The notes under the pieces are model-generated. The model saw nothing but the letters and a program-made list of their open reading frames with translations, ran no database searches and was not told the DNA's origin. Positions 33,129 to 41,838 of a stretch of DNA of 64,000 bases are shown piece after piece (position 1 is the first letter of the stretch; each line of letters begins with the position of its first letter). The stretch lies in the NCBI RefSeq assembly GCF_003857055.1, contig NZ_QGSZ01000198.1, positions 44,206 to 108,205 on the forward strand, given 5' to 3'. This DNA comes from Micromonospora inaquosa. Lineage in GTDB: Bacteria > Actinomycetota > Actinomycetes > Mycobacteriales > Micromonosporaceae. The position numbers and the translations under genes were made by a program.

Positions 33129-34784
33129 ATGACGACCGCAACACAGAGTCCGGCGGCGGCCGGGCCGCACGGCGGCGAAGTGCCCGGCCGGCTGATCCGA
33201 AACCCGATCCTTCCCGGCTTCAACCCCGACCCGTCGATCTTGCGCGTCGGCACTGATTACTACATAGCCACGTCGACCTTCGAGTGGTACCCGGGCGTTC
33301 GGCTGCACCACTCGACCGACCTGGTGCACTGGCGCCCGCTCGGTGGCGTCATTACCGAGCGGCGGCTTCTCGACCTCACCGGAGCAGGTGACTCCAATGG
33401 TGTTTGGGCGCCCAATCTGTCCTATGTGGACGGTGAGTTTCATCTCCTGTACGCCGAGGTGGCGAGCTTCGCCAGCGGGTACTGGGATCCGCAGAACTAC
33501 CTGGTGACCGCGCGCGACCTCGCCGGGCCGTGGTCGGACCCGGTGATGCTGCATGGGCGCGGATTCGACCCGTCGCTGTTCCACGACGAGGACGGCACAA
33601 CCTGGATGCTGTCGATGGTTGCCGACTGGCGGCCGGGCCGCAATCGGTTCGCGGGCATTCAGATCCAGCAGTACGACCGCGAGGTCCGTCGCCTCGTCGG
33701 CACCGAGCGCACAATTTTCCACGGGACCACCGCCGGCGTCACCGAGGCTCCGCACGTGTACCAGAAGGACGGCTGGTACTACCTGCTGACCGCGGAGGGC
33801 GGCACGTCCTGGACGCACCAGGCGACGATGGCCCGCTCCCGTAGCCTGTTCGGGCCGTACGAGGCCCATCCGGACGGCCCGCTGCTCACCTCGTACGGCC
33901 GTCCCGAGCTGGAGCTGCAGAAGGCCGGTCACGGCAGCCTCGTGTCCACGCCGGACGGGCGTTGGTACCTGGCCCACCTGACGGCCCGGCCGTACACCCC
34001 CCTCGGCCGGTGCGTGCTCGGCCGGGAGACCGCCATCCAGGCGGTGCAATGGCCGGAGGGGGAGTGGCCGCGCATCGAGGACGGGATACCGGCGGTGCTC
34101 GTACCCGTGCCGGGCGACGCTGAGCCGGCAGAGGATCTGGCGGAGGAACGGGACGACTTCACCGCGCCGGTGCTCGGCCCCGAGTGGTCGACGCTGCGCC
34201 GTCCCGCCACTGCGGACTGGGTCGACCTCACGTCGCGGCCCTCGTTCCTGCGGATTCACGGCGGCCAGTCGCCGGTCGGCCGGTCGCGTCCGAGTCTGGT
34301 CGCGCGCCGCGTGACGTCGAAGCAGTGCGAGCTGACCGCACACCTGCACTTCGAGCCGGCCAACTACCGCCAGCTCGCCGGCGTCACCGCCTACTACAAC
34401 ACCCGCAACTGGCACTACGCCTATGTGACCGCCGACGACGAGGGCCAGCCGGTGCTGGAGGTGATGTCATGCGACAACGGTCGGCGTGTCATCCACGACG
34501 CGTGCCGCGTCGACCTGCCGAGCGCGGGTGACATCACGCTGCGGGTCACCTTCGACGGCCCGCGTCTCACGTTCGCCTATCAACTGGCCGGCGAGGCGCG
34601 CTGGGTCGACCTGCCGGCAGACCTCGACGCCACCATCCTGTCCGACGAGTACGCCGCGACCCTCGTGGATGGCGAGCCTGAGGGCTGGGGCTTCACCGGC
34701 GCGTTCGTCGGCCTGTGGGTTCAGGACCTGGGCGCCGAGGGTGTCTACGCGGACGTCGACTGGACGTCGTACCGCCACTGGTGA
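33129..34784 (+). CDS. GH43 beta-xylosidase
   Basis: This 551-residue cytoplasmic enzyme (no signal peptide) releases xylose from xylo-oligosaccharides. It has an N-terminal five-bladed beta-propeller (about 22-330): RNPILPGFNPDPSI with the general base Asp34, GFDPSLFHDEDG with the pKa-tuning Asp, and TEAPHVYQKDGWYY with the general acid Glu. A C-terminal beta-sandwich of the GH43 C2/DUF1349 type (about 350-551) includes YYNTRNWHYAYVT. The start ATG 33129 follows GGAGAACCGAAA. Presumably it works on oligomers from the secreted GH10 xylanase at 59.6 kb. Confidence 0.9.
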   Translation: MTTATQSPAAAGPHGGEVPGRLIRNPILPGFNPDPSILRVGTDYYIATSTFEWYPGVRLHHSTDLVHWRPLGGVITERRLLDLTGAGDSNGVWAPNLSYVDGEFHLLYAEVASFASGYWDPQNYLVTARDLAGPWSDPVMLHGRGFDPSLFHDEDGTTWMLSMVADWRPGRNRFAGIQIQQYDREVRRLVGTERTIFHGTTAGVTEAPHVYQKDGWYYLLTAEGGTSWTHQATMARSRSLFGPYEAHPDGPLLTSYGRPELELQKAGHGSLVSTPDGRWYLAHLTARPYTPLGRCVLGRETAIQAVQWPEGEWPRIEDGIPAVLVPVPGDAEPAEDLAEERDDFTAPVLGPEWSTLRRPATADWVDLTSRPSFLRIHGGQSPVGRSRPSLVARRVTSKQCELTAHLHFEPANYRQLAGVTAYYNTRNWHYAYVTADDEGQPVLEVMSCDNGRRVIHDACRVDLPSAGDITLRVTFDGPRLTFAYQLAGEARWVDLPADLDATILSDEYAATLVDGEPEGWGFTGAFVGLWVQDLGAEGVYADVDWTSYRHW

Positions 34785-34826
34785 GCAGCCGCCGGCGCGA
34801 GCGCAGCAGCCGCGCCTGCCCGCGCA

Positions 34827-34864
34827 GCCGGGCGTGCGCGCCGTCCAACGGCGCCACGCCCGGC
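34827..34864 (+). terminator. Long hairpin terminator after the xylosidase gene
   Basis: GCCGGGCGTG/CACGCCCGGC forms the outer stem and GCGCCGT/ACGGCGC the inner stem around a CCA loop: 17 pairs with a single bulged C, 42 bases past the stop. Confidence 0.75.
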
Positions 34865-34955
34865 TGCCCGTGTTGCCGCGTTCAAGGGACTGGAAAGGGG
34901 GGTGGTGCGTGGACATATAGTCGACGTACGTCGATCAACTGAACGGGGGATCACC

Positions 34956-36293
34956 GTGACGACACAGTTGTCCAAGGCCGCCGCCGTGCCGGGTCCGGTC
35001 GGGCATCCGCTCCTCGGCATGCTGCCGGCGCTCCGCGACGACCTGCTGGGATCGATCCTGGACGGCTTCCACACCTACGGCGACGTGGTGGCCTACCACG
35101 TCGGACTGCCTCGGGGGCCACGTGCCGTCAGCGTCGACGTGGTGAACGTGCACCACCCCGACGGTATCCATCAGGTCCTCACCACGCCGCAGGTCTTCAG
35201 CCGTCGCGCGAGCGCGTACGAGATCCTTCGGGAGTTCATCGGTGAGGGCCTGCTGACCAGCGACGGAGACCATTGGCTGCAACAGCGGCGGACATTGCAA
35301 CCGCTGTTCACGCCGCGCCGGGTGGCCCGCTACACCGAGTTGATGGCCGAGGAGGCGGCTCGCGTCGTCGACGACATGGCGGTGACGGCGGGATCCGTCG
35401 TAGACCTGTACCAGGTCATGCAGCGCTACACGATGCGGGTGGTCGGCCGGGCGCTGTTCGGCGACGACATCGACGAGGTCGTCCCCCGTCTGCAGGAGCT
35501 CATGCCCATTCTGGGTGACCTCGCGCTGGCCCGCGCCCTGCAGGTCGTCAAGCTGCCGCTGAGTTGGCCGACTCCGCGGTCGCGCCGGATCACGCAGGTA
35601 CGCACGGCCCAGTACGAAATCGTCGACCGCATCATCGCCGCCCGCCAGCGGGTGGGCGACGAGGAGAACGAGGACATGCTCAGTCGGCTGTTCGCGGCCA
35701 AGGATCCGGAGACCGGGCAGTCGCTGTCCATGGAGGAGATCCGGGACCAGATCCTGGTGTTCCTGCTCGCCGGGCATGAGACGACCTCGGCCGGGCTGGC
35801 CTTCACCATGCACCTGCTGGGTCGGCACCCCGAGGTGCAGGACCGGGTCGCTGCCGGGATCGGCACGGGTGACGAAGAACTGGTGCGAGCTGCGGTCATG
35901 GAAGGGATGCGGCTGTACCCGCCCGTCTACAGCATGGAGCGGATGACCGAAGCGGACGTCGTCGTCTCCGGTCACCGAATTCCGGCCAATACCAAGGTGG
36001 TGGTCGCTCCCTGGGTCACGCACCGGCATCCGGAATTCTGGCCCGACCCGGAGCGCTTCGACCCCGACCGGTTCCTCGGGCAGCAGGACCGGCCGCGCTA
36101 CGCCTACTTTCCATTCGGTGGCGGGCCGCGCAGTTGCATCGGGGAACACTTCGCGCTGCTGGAGATGACCGTACTGCTGAGCGCGTTGCTCGCCCGTTAC
36201 CGTGTCGCCGCGCCCGATGAGCGGCCGGAGGTCGTACCGATGGTGACTCTGCGTCCGGCTGGCGCGGTCCGGGCCACACTGACCGTCCGGTGA
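34956..36293 (+). CDS. Cytochrome P450
   Basis: This 445-residue P450 is of the long, CYP4/CYP102-like bacterial type. The I-helix oxygen motif LLAGHETTS, the ExxR motif in EGMRLYPPVY, PERFDPDRF and the heme loop FPFGGGPRSCIGEHFA with the axial Cys are intact. No reductase is fused and no ferredoxin is adjacent. The GTG start 34956 follows GGGGGATCACC; the longer frame to 34902 lacks a ribosome site. A bidirectional hairpin follows. The substrate is unknown; fatty-acid-type substrates are common in this group, which would suit the lipid operon on the other strand. Confidence 0.9.
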   Translation: MTTQLSKAAAVPGPVGHPLLGMLPALRDDLLGSILDGFHTYGDVVAYHVGLPRGPRAVSVDVVNVHHPDGIHQVLTTPQVFSRRASAYEILREFIGEGLLTSDGDHWLQQRRTLQPLFTPRRVARYTELMAEEAARVVDDMAVTAGSVVDLYQVMQRYTMRVVGRALFGDDIDEVVPRLQELMPILGDLALARALQVVKLPLSWPTPRSRRITQVRTAQYEIVDRIIAARQRVGDEENEDMLSRLFAAKDPETGQSLSMEEIRDQILVFLLAGHETTSAGLAFTMHLLGRHPEVQDRVAAGIGTGDEELVRAAVMEGMRLYPPVYSMERMTEADVVVSGHRIPANTKVVVAPWVTHRHPEFWPDPERFDPDRFLGQQDRPRYAYFPFGGGPRSCIGEHFALLEMTVLLSALLARYRVAAPDERPEVVPMVTLRPAGAVRATLTVR

Positions 36294-36298
36294 ACTGA

Positions 36299-36333
36299 TG
36301 CCCTGGCTGATCCGGACAGGATCAGCCAGGGCA
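36299..36333. terminator. Bidirectional hairpin between convergent genes
   Basis: TGCCCTGGCTGATCC, loop GGACA, GGATCAGCCAGGGCA: a perfect 15-bp stem between the P450 stop (36293) and the acyltransferase stop (36362). It should end both transcripts. Confidence 0.85.
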
Positions 36334-36361
36334 CCGGTTCGGTTCCGACGTCCGGCTGTCG

Positions 36362-37552
36362 CTACGTGACTCGCGTCCCGTCACCCGTCGCGACGGGCAT
36401 CGGTTCAGTGGCGGGTGAAGCGGCAGCCACCGCGGCGGGCTGAGGGCCGGCGGCGGGTTGCCGGGATCTGGCGAACCGGCGCATCATCGGCCGTTCCACG
36501 CCGATGTGAAGCAACGATGCAAGGCCGAGCGTCACCAGGTAGGCGCTGACCATCACGGCCAGCGCTGCGGCGACGCCGAAGCCACTCGGGGACATGTTGC
36601 CGGCGCCGTAGAGCACCAGGATGTGAAGGAGGTAGAAGGCGAAGGAGGTGTCGCCCAGCCAGCCGGCGACCCGCCCACGCAGCGGTGAGCGGTGCCCCTC
36701 GACGTCCGCCCGCGCCGCGGCAGCCACCAGCAACGCGAGCGGGATGACCATCGCCGCGACCACCGAGTAGAGCAGCGGCACGACCTCCGAGATGCCGTAG
36801 AAGGCCAGCGTGACAAGCGCGGCGGCGGGCAGGCTCACCCTGATCCACAACCCTCGCATGACGAGTTGGGCGATGACGATCCCGAGGACGAAGTCCAGCA
36901 TCCGGATCAACGGAAACTGTTGGACGAACCAGAACTGCGGAAATGCCGCGTCCGCGTAGGTGTACGTCGGCTCGGCCGGGAGGAACGCCGTGGAGAACGC
37001 GGGTGCGACGAGCATCGCGGCGACGATGCCGCCCGTGATCGACCAGAGCCAGGCGGCGGAAAGCCTTCGGACGCCGGCGAGCAACCACGGGAACGATGCG
37101 TAGAAGAAGATCTCGCAGCTCAGCGACCAGCTCGGCGGATTGACCCCGTTGAAGATGAACTCGTTCGGAATCCAGCTCTGCACCAGCGTGATGTTCGCCA
37201 GCGTTGGCCAGAGCGGCGCGCCCCCTCGGATCAGAACCATGAGAACGATGAACACGGCACAGACGACCAGGTGGTTCGGCACGATCCGGGCGGCCCGTCG
37301 ACGCCAGAACCGGCGATTCGGCTCGTGGTCGGGAGCCGACCAGGTCAGGACGAAACCGCTGAGGATGAAGAAGAAGCCGAGCGCGGCGGATCCGGTACGG
37401 CTGAGAACGGCGTACCACCAGTCGTCGATCCGCTCGTCGGCGAAGAACCCGAACAACGTCGTGTGGGAGAAGAAGACCGTGACCGCGGCGACCCCCCGCA
37501 AACCGTTGAGCGTCGGCAGTTGCCGGGCCATGCGTCCTGCCTGCTGTGTCAT
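36362..37552 (-). CDS. Acyltransferase-3 (OafA/YrhL-like) membrane protein
   Basis: This 396-residue integral membrane protein has about ten hydrophobic segments. The acyltransferase-3 signature is present: LNGLRGVAAVTVFFSHTTLFG with the catalytic-type His near residue 30, FFILSGFVLTWS, and RRAARIVPNHLV. Such enzymes place acetyl or longer acyl groups on sugars and lipids at the membrane. The last 30 residues are Ala/Pro-rich. ATG 37552 overlaps the glycosyltransferase stop, so it is the last gene of the seven-gene operon and probably acylates the glycolipid made there. Confidence 0.88.
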   Translation of the reverse strand: MTQQAGRMARQLPTLNGLRGVAAVTVFFSHTTLFGFFADERIDDWWYAVLSRTGSAALGFFFILSGFVLTWSAPDHEPNRRFWRRRAARIVPNHLVVCAVFIVLMVLIRGGAPLWPTLANITLVQSWIPNEFIFNGVNPPSWSLSCEIFFYASFPWLLAGVRRLSAAWLWSITGGIVAAMLVAPAFSTAFLPAEPTYTYADAAFPQFWFVQQFPLIRMLDFVLGIVIAQLVMRGLWIRVSLPAAALVTLAFYGISEVVPLLYSVVAAMVIPLALLVAAAARADVEGHRSPLRGRVAGWLGDTSFAFYLLHILVLYGAGNMSPSGFGVAAALAVMVSAYLVTLGLASLLHIGVERPMMRRFARSRQPAAGPQPAAVAAASPATEPMPVATGDGTRVT

Positions 37553-38889
37553 CGGCGGCCACCCTCCGTGGTTTCGGACATCTCCTGTCTGCGTACCGGC
37601 CGGCGCGTCCGGAACGCCTCCTCCGCGATGTCGGCCGCACGCCGCACGCCGTCCAACTCCGCGATCCGGCGTTGGTAGTGCTGCGCCTTCGCGCGGTAGG
37701 CGGGGTCGCCGCTGACCTTGTCGATGGCGGCCCGTAGCCGCGCCGGGGTCACCTTGTGCACCGGGATGAACTCGCCAGCGCCGAGGTACTTGAGCCGGGC
37801 GGCCACGCCCGGTTGGTCGTTCCCCACCGGCAGCGCGACCATCGGTACGCCATGGGCAAGCGTTTCCAGTGCGGTGTTGATGCCGGCGTGCGTGATGACC
37901 AGAGACGCCCGCGCCAGCAGGTCGAGCTGTGGCGCGTACCGGACCACTATCGGGTTTCCGGCGAGGCTCGTCGGCGGCTCGACGTCCGTGCTGCCGAGGG
38001 AGATGACCAGTTGCGCGTCAAGCCCGGCACAAGCCTCGGCGATCGCCTGGAATATGTGCGGGAGGCGGTTCTGGAGGGTACCCATCGACGCGTAGATCAA
38101 CGGACGGTCGTCGAGCTGATCCCACGGGAATGACACCGGCTCGGTGCTGTCCTCGTCATGGAACGGCCCGGTGTAGTGGAACGAGTCCGGCAGGCGGGTG
38201 CGGGGGAAGTCGAAAAACGGCGGTTGCTGGGTGATCTGGGCAAGATCGGAGCCGTCGTTCACACCGTTGACGGGCGGCAGGCCCCACGCGGCACGACTTT
38301 CGTTGATCCGTTGCACCACCGGCCGGATGACCCGGGCGATCACCTGGTCGCCCAGCATGTTGCGCACCCGCGCGAGCAACGAGGGATGGTACGGCCACGC
38401 CGTCATGAACGGTGGCACACCGGGCTCGGTGTTCAGCGCCAGCGCGTTGCACACGTTCACGACCGGAATGTCGAGGTGTTCCGCGACGGAGTTGCCAGCG
38501 CCGTAGACCTGGTCCACCAGCAGCGCGTCCATGCCGTGCCTCTTCACCAGGCCCGGCAGATCTCGCAGGAGAACCTCGACCTCGCGCACGTACCCCCGGA
38601 CGATGAACCGGATCGCGGCCAGGCCGGTCAGCCGACCCTGCTCCTCGGAGAAACGGGCCAGTGAGCCGACCGGAAACTCGCGCTCGCCGATCGGTGCGAA
38701 GGCGAACCCGGCCGTGAACGATTTCGTTCCAGCGTCCGGCAGGGAGACCAGGGTGACCTGGTGACCCCGCCGAAGGAGTTCTCTGCCGAGCGTGGCCATC
38801 GGGCTGAGTTGCCCGGTGTAGTCGGGAACCACGAGTCCGATGTGGAAGGTGTTCGGGGCAGGCACGTGTCGCTCCCTCGCTGGGTTCAT
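37549..38889 (-). CDS. GT1-family UDP-glycosyltransferase (MGT/CrtX-like)
   Basis: This 446-residue protein has a GT-B fold. The N-terminal half starts HIGLVVPDYTGQLSPMATLG; the C-terminal nucleotide-sugar site reads RPLIYASMGTLQNR, then VITHAGINTALETLAHGVPMVALPVG and NDQPGVAARL. The last block closely recalls zeaxanthin glucosyltransferase CrtX and macrolide glycosyltransferases, so a lipid or isoprenoid acceptor is likely. ATG 38889 overlaps the kinase stop (ATGA). It probably attaches a hexose to the lipid built by the upstream enzymes. Confidence 0.85.
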   Translation of the reverse strand: MNPARERHVPAPNTFHIGLVVPDYTGQLSPMATLGRELLRRGHQVTLVSLPDAGTKSFTAGFAFAPIGEREFPVGSLARFSEEQGRLTGLAAIRFIVRGYVREVEVLLRDLPGLVKRHGMDALLVDQVYGAGNSVAEHLDIPVVNVCNALALNTEPGVPPFMTAWPYHPSLLARVRNMLGDQVIARVIRPVVQRINESRAAWGLPPVNGVNDGSDLAQITQQPPFFDFPRTRLPDSFHYTGPFHDEDSTEPVSFPWDQLDDRPLIYASMGTLQNRLPHIFQAIAEACAGLDAQLVISLGSTDVEPPTSLAGNPIVVRYAPQLDLLARASLVITHAGINTALETLAHGVPMVALPVGNDQPGVAARLKYLGAGEFIPVHKVTPARLRAAIDKVSGDPAYRAKAQHYQRRIAELDGVRRAADIAEEAFRTRRPVRRQEMSETTEGGRR

Positions 38890-39806
38890 ACCACCGTCGT
38901 CAGGGACGACGGATGTATCGAAAACTCGGCCGGGGTGTATCCGACGATCTCGCCGTCGACCTCTACCGGCAGCGGGCTGTCCGCGTCGACGCCCACGGTG
39001 CGGACCTCCTGCCGGTGGATCGCCGGATGCCCCTCGGCGGCACCGCGGAACAGCTGCCACATCAGCCCGGTCACGCCGACGCGGCCCACACCCGCCACCC
39101 ACACCGCGTCCAGGTAACCCGCCCGTGGCGGCTCCGTGCGGCCGAAGGTCAGCCCACCGGCGAAGTACGGCACCTTGAGTACGGCGAGATTGGTGATGCT
39201 CCGGTTGGACGGTTCGCCGTCGAGCTCCAACCGCACCGTGACGGGCCGCCAGCGGGCCAGCGTCCGGATGCTCGACGCCGTCTCGGCGAGTTGGAGGTTG
39301 AGCCGCTTGAGCACCCGGTTGACCGGTGTCTTCTCGGTGAACCGCTGCCCGATCACGCTGATCAGCCCGACCGTGCAGCTGACGAGAAAGTACCGGTGGT
39401 CCCGCGTGCCGTCGGGCCGGGTGAAGGTCACCAGGCCGACGTCTGTCTCCCGGTCACGGGTGCGGTCGAGCAGGCCACCGAGGTTGGTGACCGGCCGCAG
39501 GCCGCGAGCGAAGTCGTTGCAGGTGCCGGCCGGCACGTACGCCAGCCGTACCTTCCCCCCGCCACCCTCCAGTACCCCGTTGGCGACCTCGGACAGCGTG
39601 CCGTCGCCGCCGATCGCCACCACGGTGCCGTACCCCTCCTCGACCGCCTGCCGTCCGAGGGCGATGCCGTGCCCGGGGTGGCGGGTGGACCAGCACTCCG
39701 CCTCGGGCAGTTCCGCGGCGATCCGCTGGACGATCGTGCGCCGGCGCTGGACCCCGGACGCGGGGTTGATGATGCAGACGACCGGGTCGTTCTCATCGGC
39801 TGCCAT
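38886..39806 (-). CDS. Diacylglycerol-kinase-family lipid kinase
   Basis: This 306-residue protein has the DAGK catalytic domain: VCIINPASGVQRR at the N-terminus, VVAIGGDGTLSEVANGVL (nucleotide-binding GGDGT near 67-71) and VPAGTCNDFARGL. The C-terminal beta-sandwich (about 150-300) has PYFAGGLTF and PVEVDGEIVG. The family phosphorylates diacylglycerol, sphingoid bases or ceramide. Because its operon starts with a serine-palmitoyltransferase-like gene, a long-chain-base or ceramide substrate is worth considering. The start overlaps the epimerase 3' end by 14 bases. Confidence 0.85.
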   Translation of the reverse strand: MAADENDPVVCIINPASGVQRRRTIVQRIAAELPEAECWSTRHPGHGIALGRQAVEEGYGTVVAIGGDGTLSEVANGVLEGGGGKVRLAYVPAGTCNDFARGLRPVTNLGGLLDRTRDRETDVGLVTFTRPDGTRDHRYFLVSCTVGLISVIGQRFTEKTPVNRVLKRLNLQLAETASSIRTLARWRPVTVRLELDGEPSNRSITNLAVLKVPYFAGGLTFGRTEPPRAGYLDAVWVAGVGRVGVTGLMWQLFRGAAEGHPAIHRQEVRTVGVDADSPLPVEVDGEIVGYTPAEFSIHPSSLTTVV

Positions 39807-40791
39807 GCGCCTGCTCCATTTCCAGTTCCGCCATGGCGTGGCTCAGCGCCTCCGCGAAGCCGTACCGGGGTGAATAGCCGATCGACCGGATCCGACTGAC
39901 GTCGTACCGCATCCCCCCGGCGACGGACCGAACCGCGTAGCGGGTGAGCAGCGGCCGGCCGGATCTGACCCCGATGCCGGCCATCCCGGCGAGTTCGGAC
40001 ACGGCTCCCGCGGCCAGGGCAGCGCTGAACGGGATCGAGGAGGTCGGCGGCCTGGCCCTGATCCGTTCGGCCACCGAGGCGAACAGCTGCCCCAGGGTGA
40101 GGCCGTACGAGTCACCGACGATGAACCGGCCGCCGGCGCAGCTGGGAGTGGTGCCGGCCAGCACGATCGCGTCGGCCAGGTTCGCGCTGTACGTCAACTC
40201 GATCGGTGGTGCGCCGCGGTCGAACTGGACGAGCTGGTTGGCGCGCAGCCCGCGCACGAGCTCGGGCAGGAAGTTGCGGTCGCCGGGGCCGAAGACCCAG
40301 GCGGGGTAAACCACAGTGACATCAAGACCGTTCCCGTGGTACGACCACGCCAGGTCTTCGCCGGCAGCTTTCGACAGTGGGTACGGGTATCGCGGCACCC
40401 GCCGCGGTGATGCCTCGTCGATGACCTTCCTGGCGTTGAAACCGAAGACGTCGACGGTGCTCAGATAGACGAATCGGGAGACGCCGCAGCGCCGCGCCTC
40501 GTCCAGCAACGCTCGGGTGCCGTCCCGGTTCACCTGCCAGATGCGCGGGCCGGGTCGCCAGTCGGTGAGATCGGCGGCCGCGTGCACCACGAGGTCGACG
40601 TCCGTGCAGGAACCGCGCAGCGACTCCGGGTCGGTCAGGTCACCGAGGTGCGCCGCGTACGTCGCGTCGTCCGGAGCGGGTGCCCGCACCAGCCCGCGTA
40701 CCGACCAGCCCTCTTCCCGCAGGGCGGCGGCGACCGCGCGGCCGACGCAGCCGGTGACACCCGTCACCAGCGCGAGACCCGACCCCATCAT
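39793..40791 (-). CDS. NAD-dependent epimerase/reductase (extended SDR, 3beta-HSD/CerR-like)
   Basis: This 332-residue extended SDR has TGVTGCVGRAV (cofactor site, about 9-19), HLGDLTDPESL, VHAAADLTDW, a catalytic Ser/Thr in VYLSTVDVFG, the YPLSKAAGE Tyr-Lys pair and VYPAWVFGPGD. It resembles 3beta-hydroxysteroid-dehydrogenase-like reductases and the bacterial ketosphinganine reductase CerR, which is also of the NAD-epimerase family. In this operon it could reduce the 3-keto product of the alpha-oxoamine synthase. ATG 40791 overlaps the upstream stop; a second ATG follows at 40788. Confidence 0.82.
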   Translation of the reverse strand: MMGSGLALVTGVTGCVGRAVAAALREEGWSVRGLVRAPAPDDATYAAHLGDLTDPESLRGSCTDVDLVVHAAADLTDWRPGPRIWQVNRDGTRALLDEARRCGVSRFVYLSTVDVFGFNARKVIDEASPRRVPRYPYPLSKAAGEDLAWSYHGNGLDVTVVYPAWVFGPGDRNFLPELVRGLRANQLVQFDRGAPPIELTYSANLADAIVLAGTTPSCAGGRFIVGDSYGLTLGQLFASVAERIRARPPTSSIPFSAALAAGAVSELAGMAGIGVRSGRPLLTRYAVRSVAGGMRYDVSRIRSIGYSPRYGFAEALSHAMAELEMEQAHGSR

Positions 40792-41837
40792 GAACCCCCC
40801 GCCAGCAGGGCACGCAGATCGGCGAGCAACGACCCGGCCGGGTCGAGTGCCCGCATACGCAGCAGCAGGTTCCGCAGCTCCTGGCGCTGGCCTGACTCGT
40901 CGAACAGCAGCAGCTCCGGATCGGCGACGAGCTGTCCGACCGGGAGGGGAGACAGTCCGCGTTGCGACAGCGCCCGGGAGCACGACTCCGCGTCGACGGG
41001 ATCGACCGCGTACAGCAGCTCGAATTCGCCCCACTCGGCGGCAGCCGAACACCACCGGGGCAGGCGCGCCGAGTCGGCGACCGCGGAGACGATCGGCGCG
41101 TACACCTCGTCGCGCAGCACCACCTCGGCCCCCAGGCCGTTGACCTCGGCGAGGCTGACCGCCGCGCTCAGCAGACCGTCGCTGGTATCGATGCACGCCC
41201 GGGCGTAGCGGCGCAGCGGCTCGCACGCGGCCACCCGCGCCTCCGGCAGCCACGGCTGGCCTACCCCCGTACCGCCCAGTGCCAACGCACGGAATCCGAC
41301 CGCGTTGCCGGCTCCGATCGGACCGGTCACATACAGCGCGTCGCCGGGCCGAGCACCTGTCCGGCTCAGGACGGATCCGCGTGGGACGGTTCCCAGGGCG
41401 CACGAGGTGAAGCTTTCCTCGTTGGCCCAGTTGGTGTCACCGCCCACGATGTGGCAGCCGTACCGCTCGGCGGCCTCGGATGCGCCGCGCCCGAATTCGC
41501 GGGCATCATCGAGGGACCAACTGTCCCGGCGCAGCGAGCAGGAGACCAGCACAGCGACCGGGTCGGCGGCCACCGCGGCAAGGTCGCTCACGCTGACCGT
41601 GGTGGTCAGCCATCCCTTCGCGTACGGCGTGGTGGCGGTGGCCAGTTCGGCTCCGTCGTTCAACGTGTCGACCGTAACCGCCAGAAGCCCGGCGGCACCC
41701 AGGTCGAGGAGTTCGGCATCGGCCTCGAAGGCGTTGTTGAGTTGCCGTGGCGATCGGACCATGCGCTCGCGCATCGCCATGATCAGGCTGCCCTCGGCCG
41801 CGTTCAGAAACAACGGGTTCCCGGCGATAGAGGTCAT
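40788..41837 (-). CDS. ThiL/AIR-synthase-related ATP-binding protein
   Basis: This 349-residue protein has the PurM/ThiL two-domain layout: DLGAAGLLAVTVDTLNDG with an acidic metal-site residue, VSVSDLAAVAADPVAVLVS, HIVGGDTNW, GDALYVTGPIGAG and CIDTSDGLLSAAVSLAE (the ThiL-type DxSDGL motif). ThiL phosphorylates thiamine phosphate, but no thiamine genes are near and the N-terminal GE(D/F) start is altered. It may be a kinase for the operon's own phosphorylated intermediate. The start ATG 41837 is one base from the prenyltransferase stop. Confidence 0.75.
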   Translation of the reverse strand: MTSIAGNPLFLNAAEGSLIMAMRERMVRSPRQLNNAFEADAELLDLGAAGLLAVTVDTLNDGAELATATTPYAKGWLTTTVSVSDLAAVAADPVAVLVSCSLRRDSWSLDDAREFGRGASEAAERYGCHIVGGDTNWANEESFTSCALGTVPRGSVLSRTGARPGDALYVTGPIGAGNAVGFRALALGGTGVGQPWLPEARVAACEPLRRYARACIDTSDGLLSAAVSLAEVNGLGAEVVLRDEVYAPIVSAVADSARLPRWCSAAAEWGEFELLYAVDPVDAESCSRALSQRGLSPLPVGQLVADPELLLFDESGQRQELRNLLLRMRALDPAGSLLADLRALLAGGS

Positions 41838-41838
41838 G

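Noticed and set aside
37549..38889. Part of a carotenoid cluster because of the CrtX-like glycosyltransferase
   Set aside because: No phytoene synthase, desaturase or cyclase gene is in the window; similarity alone does not support carotenoid glycosylation.
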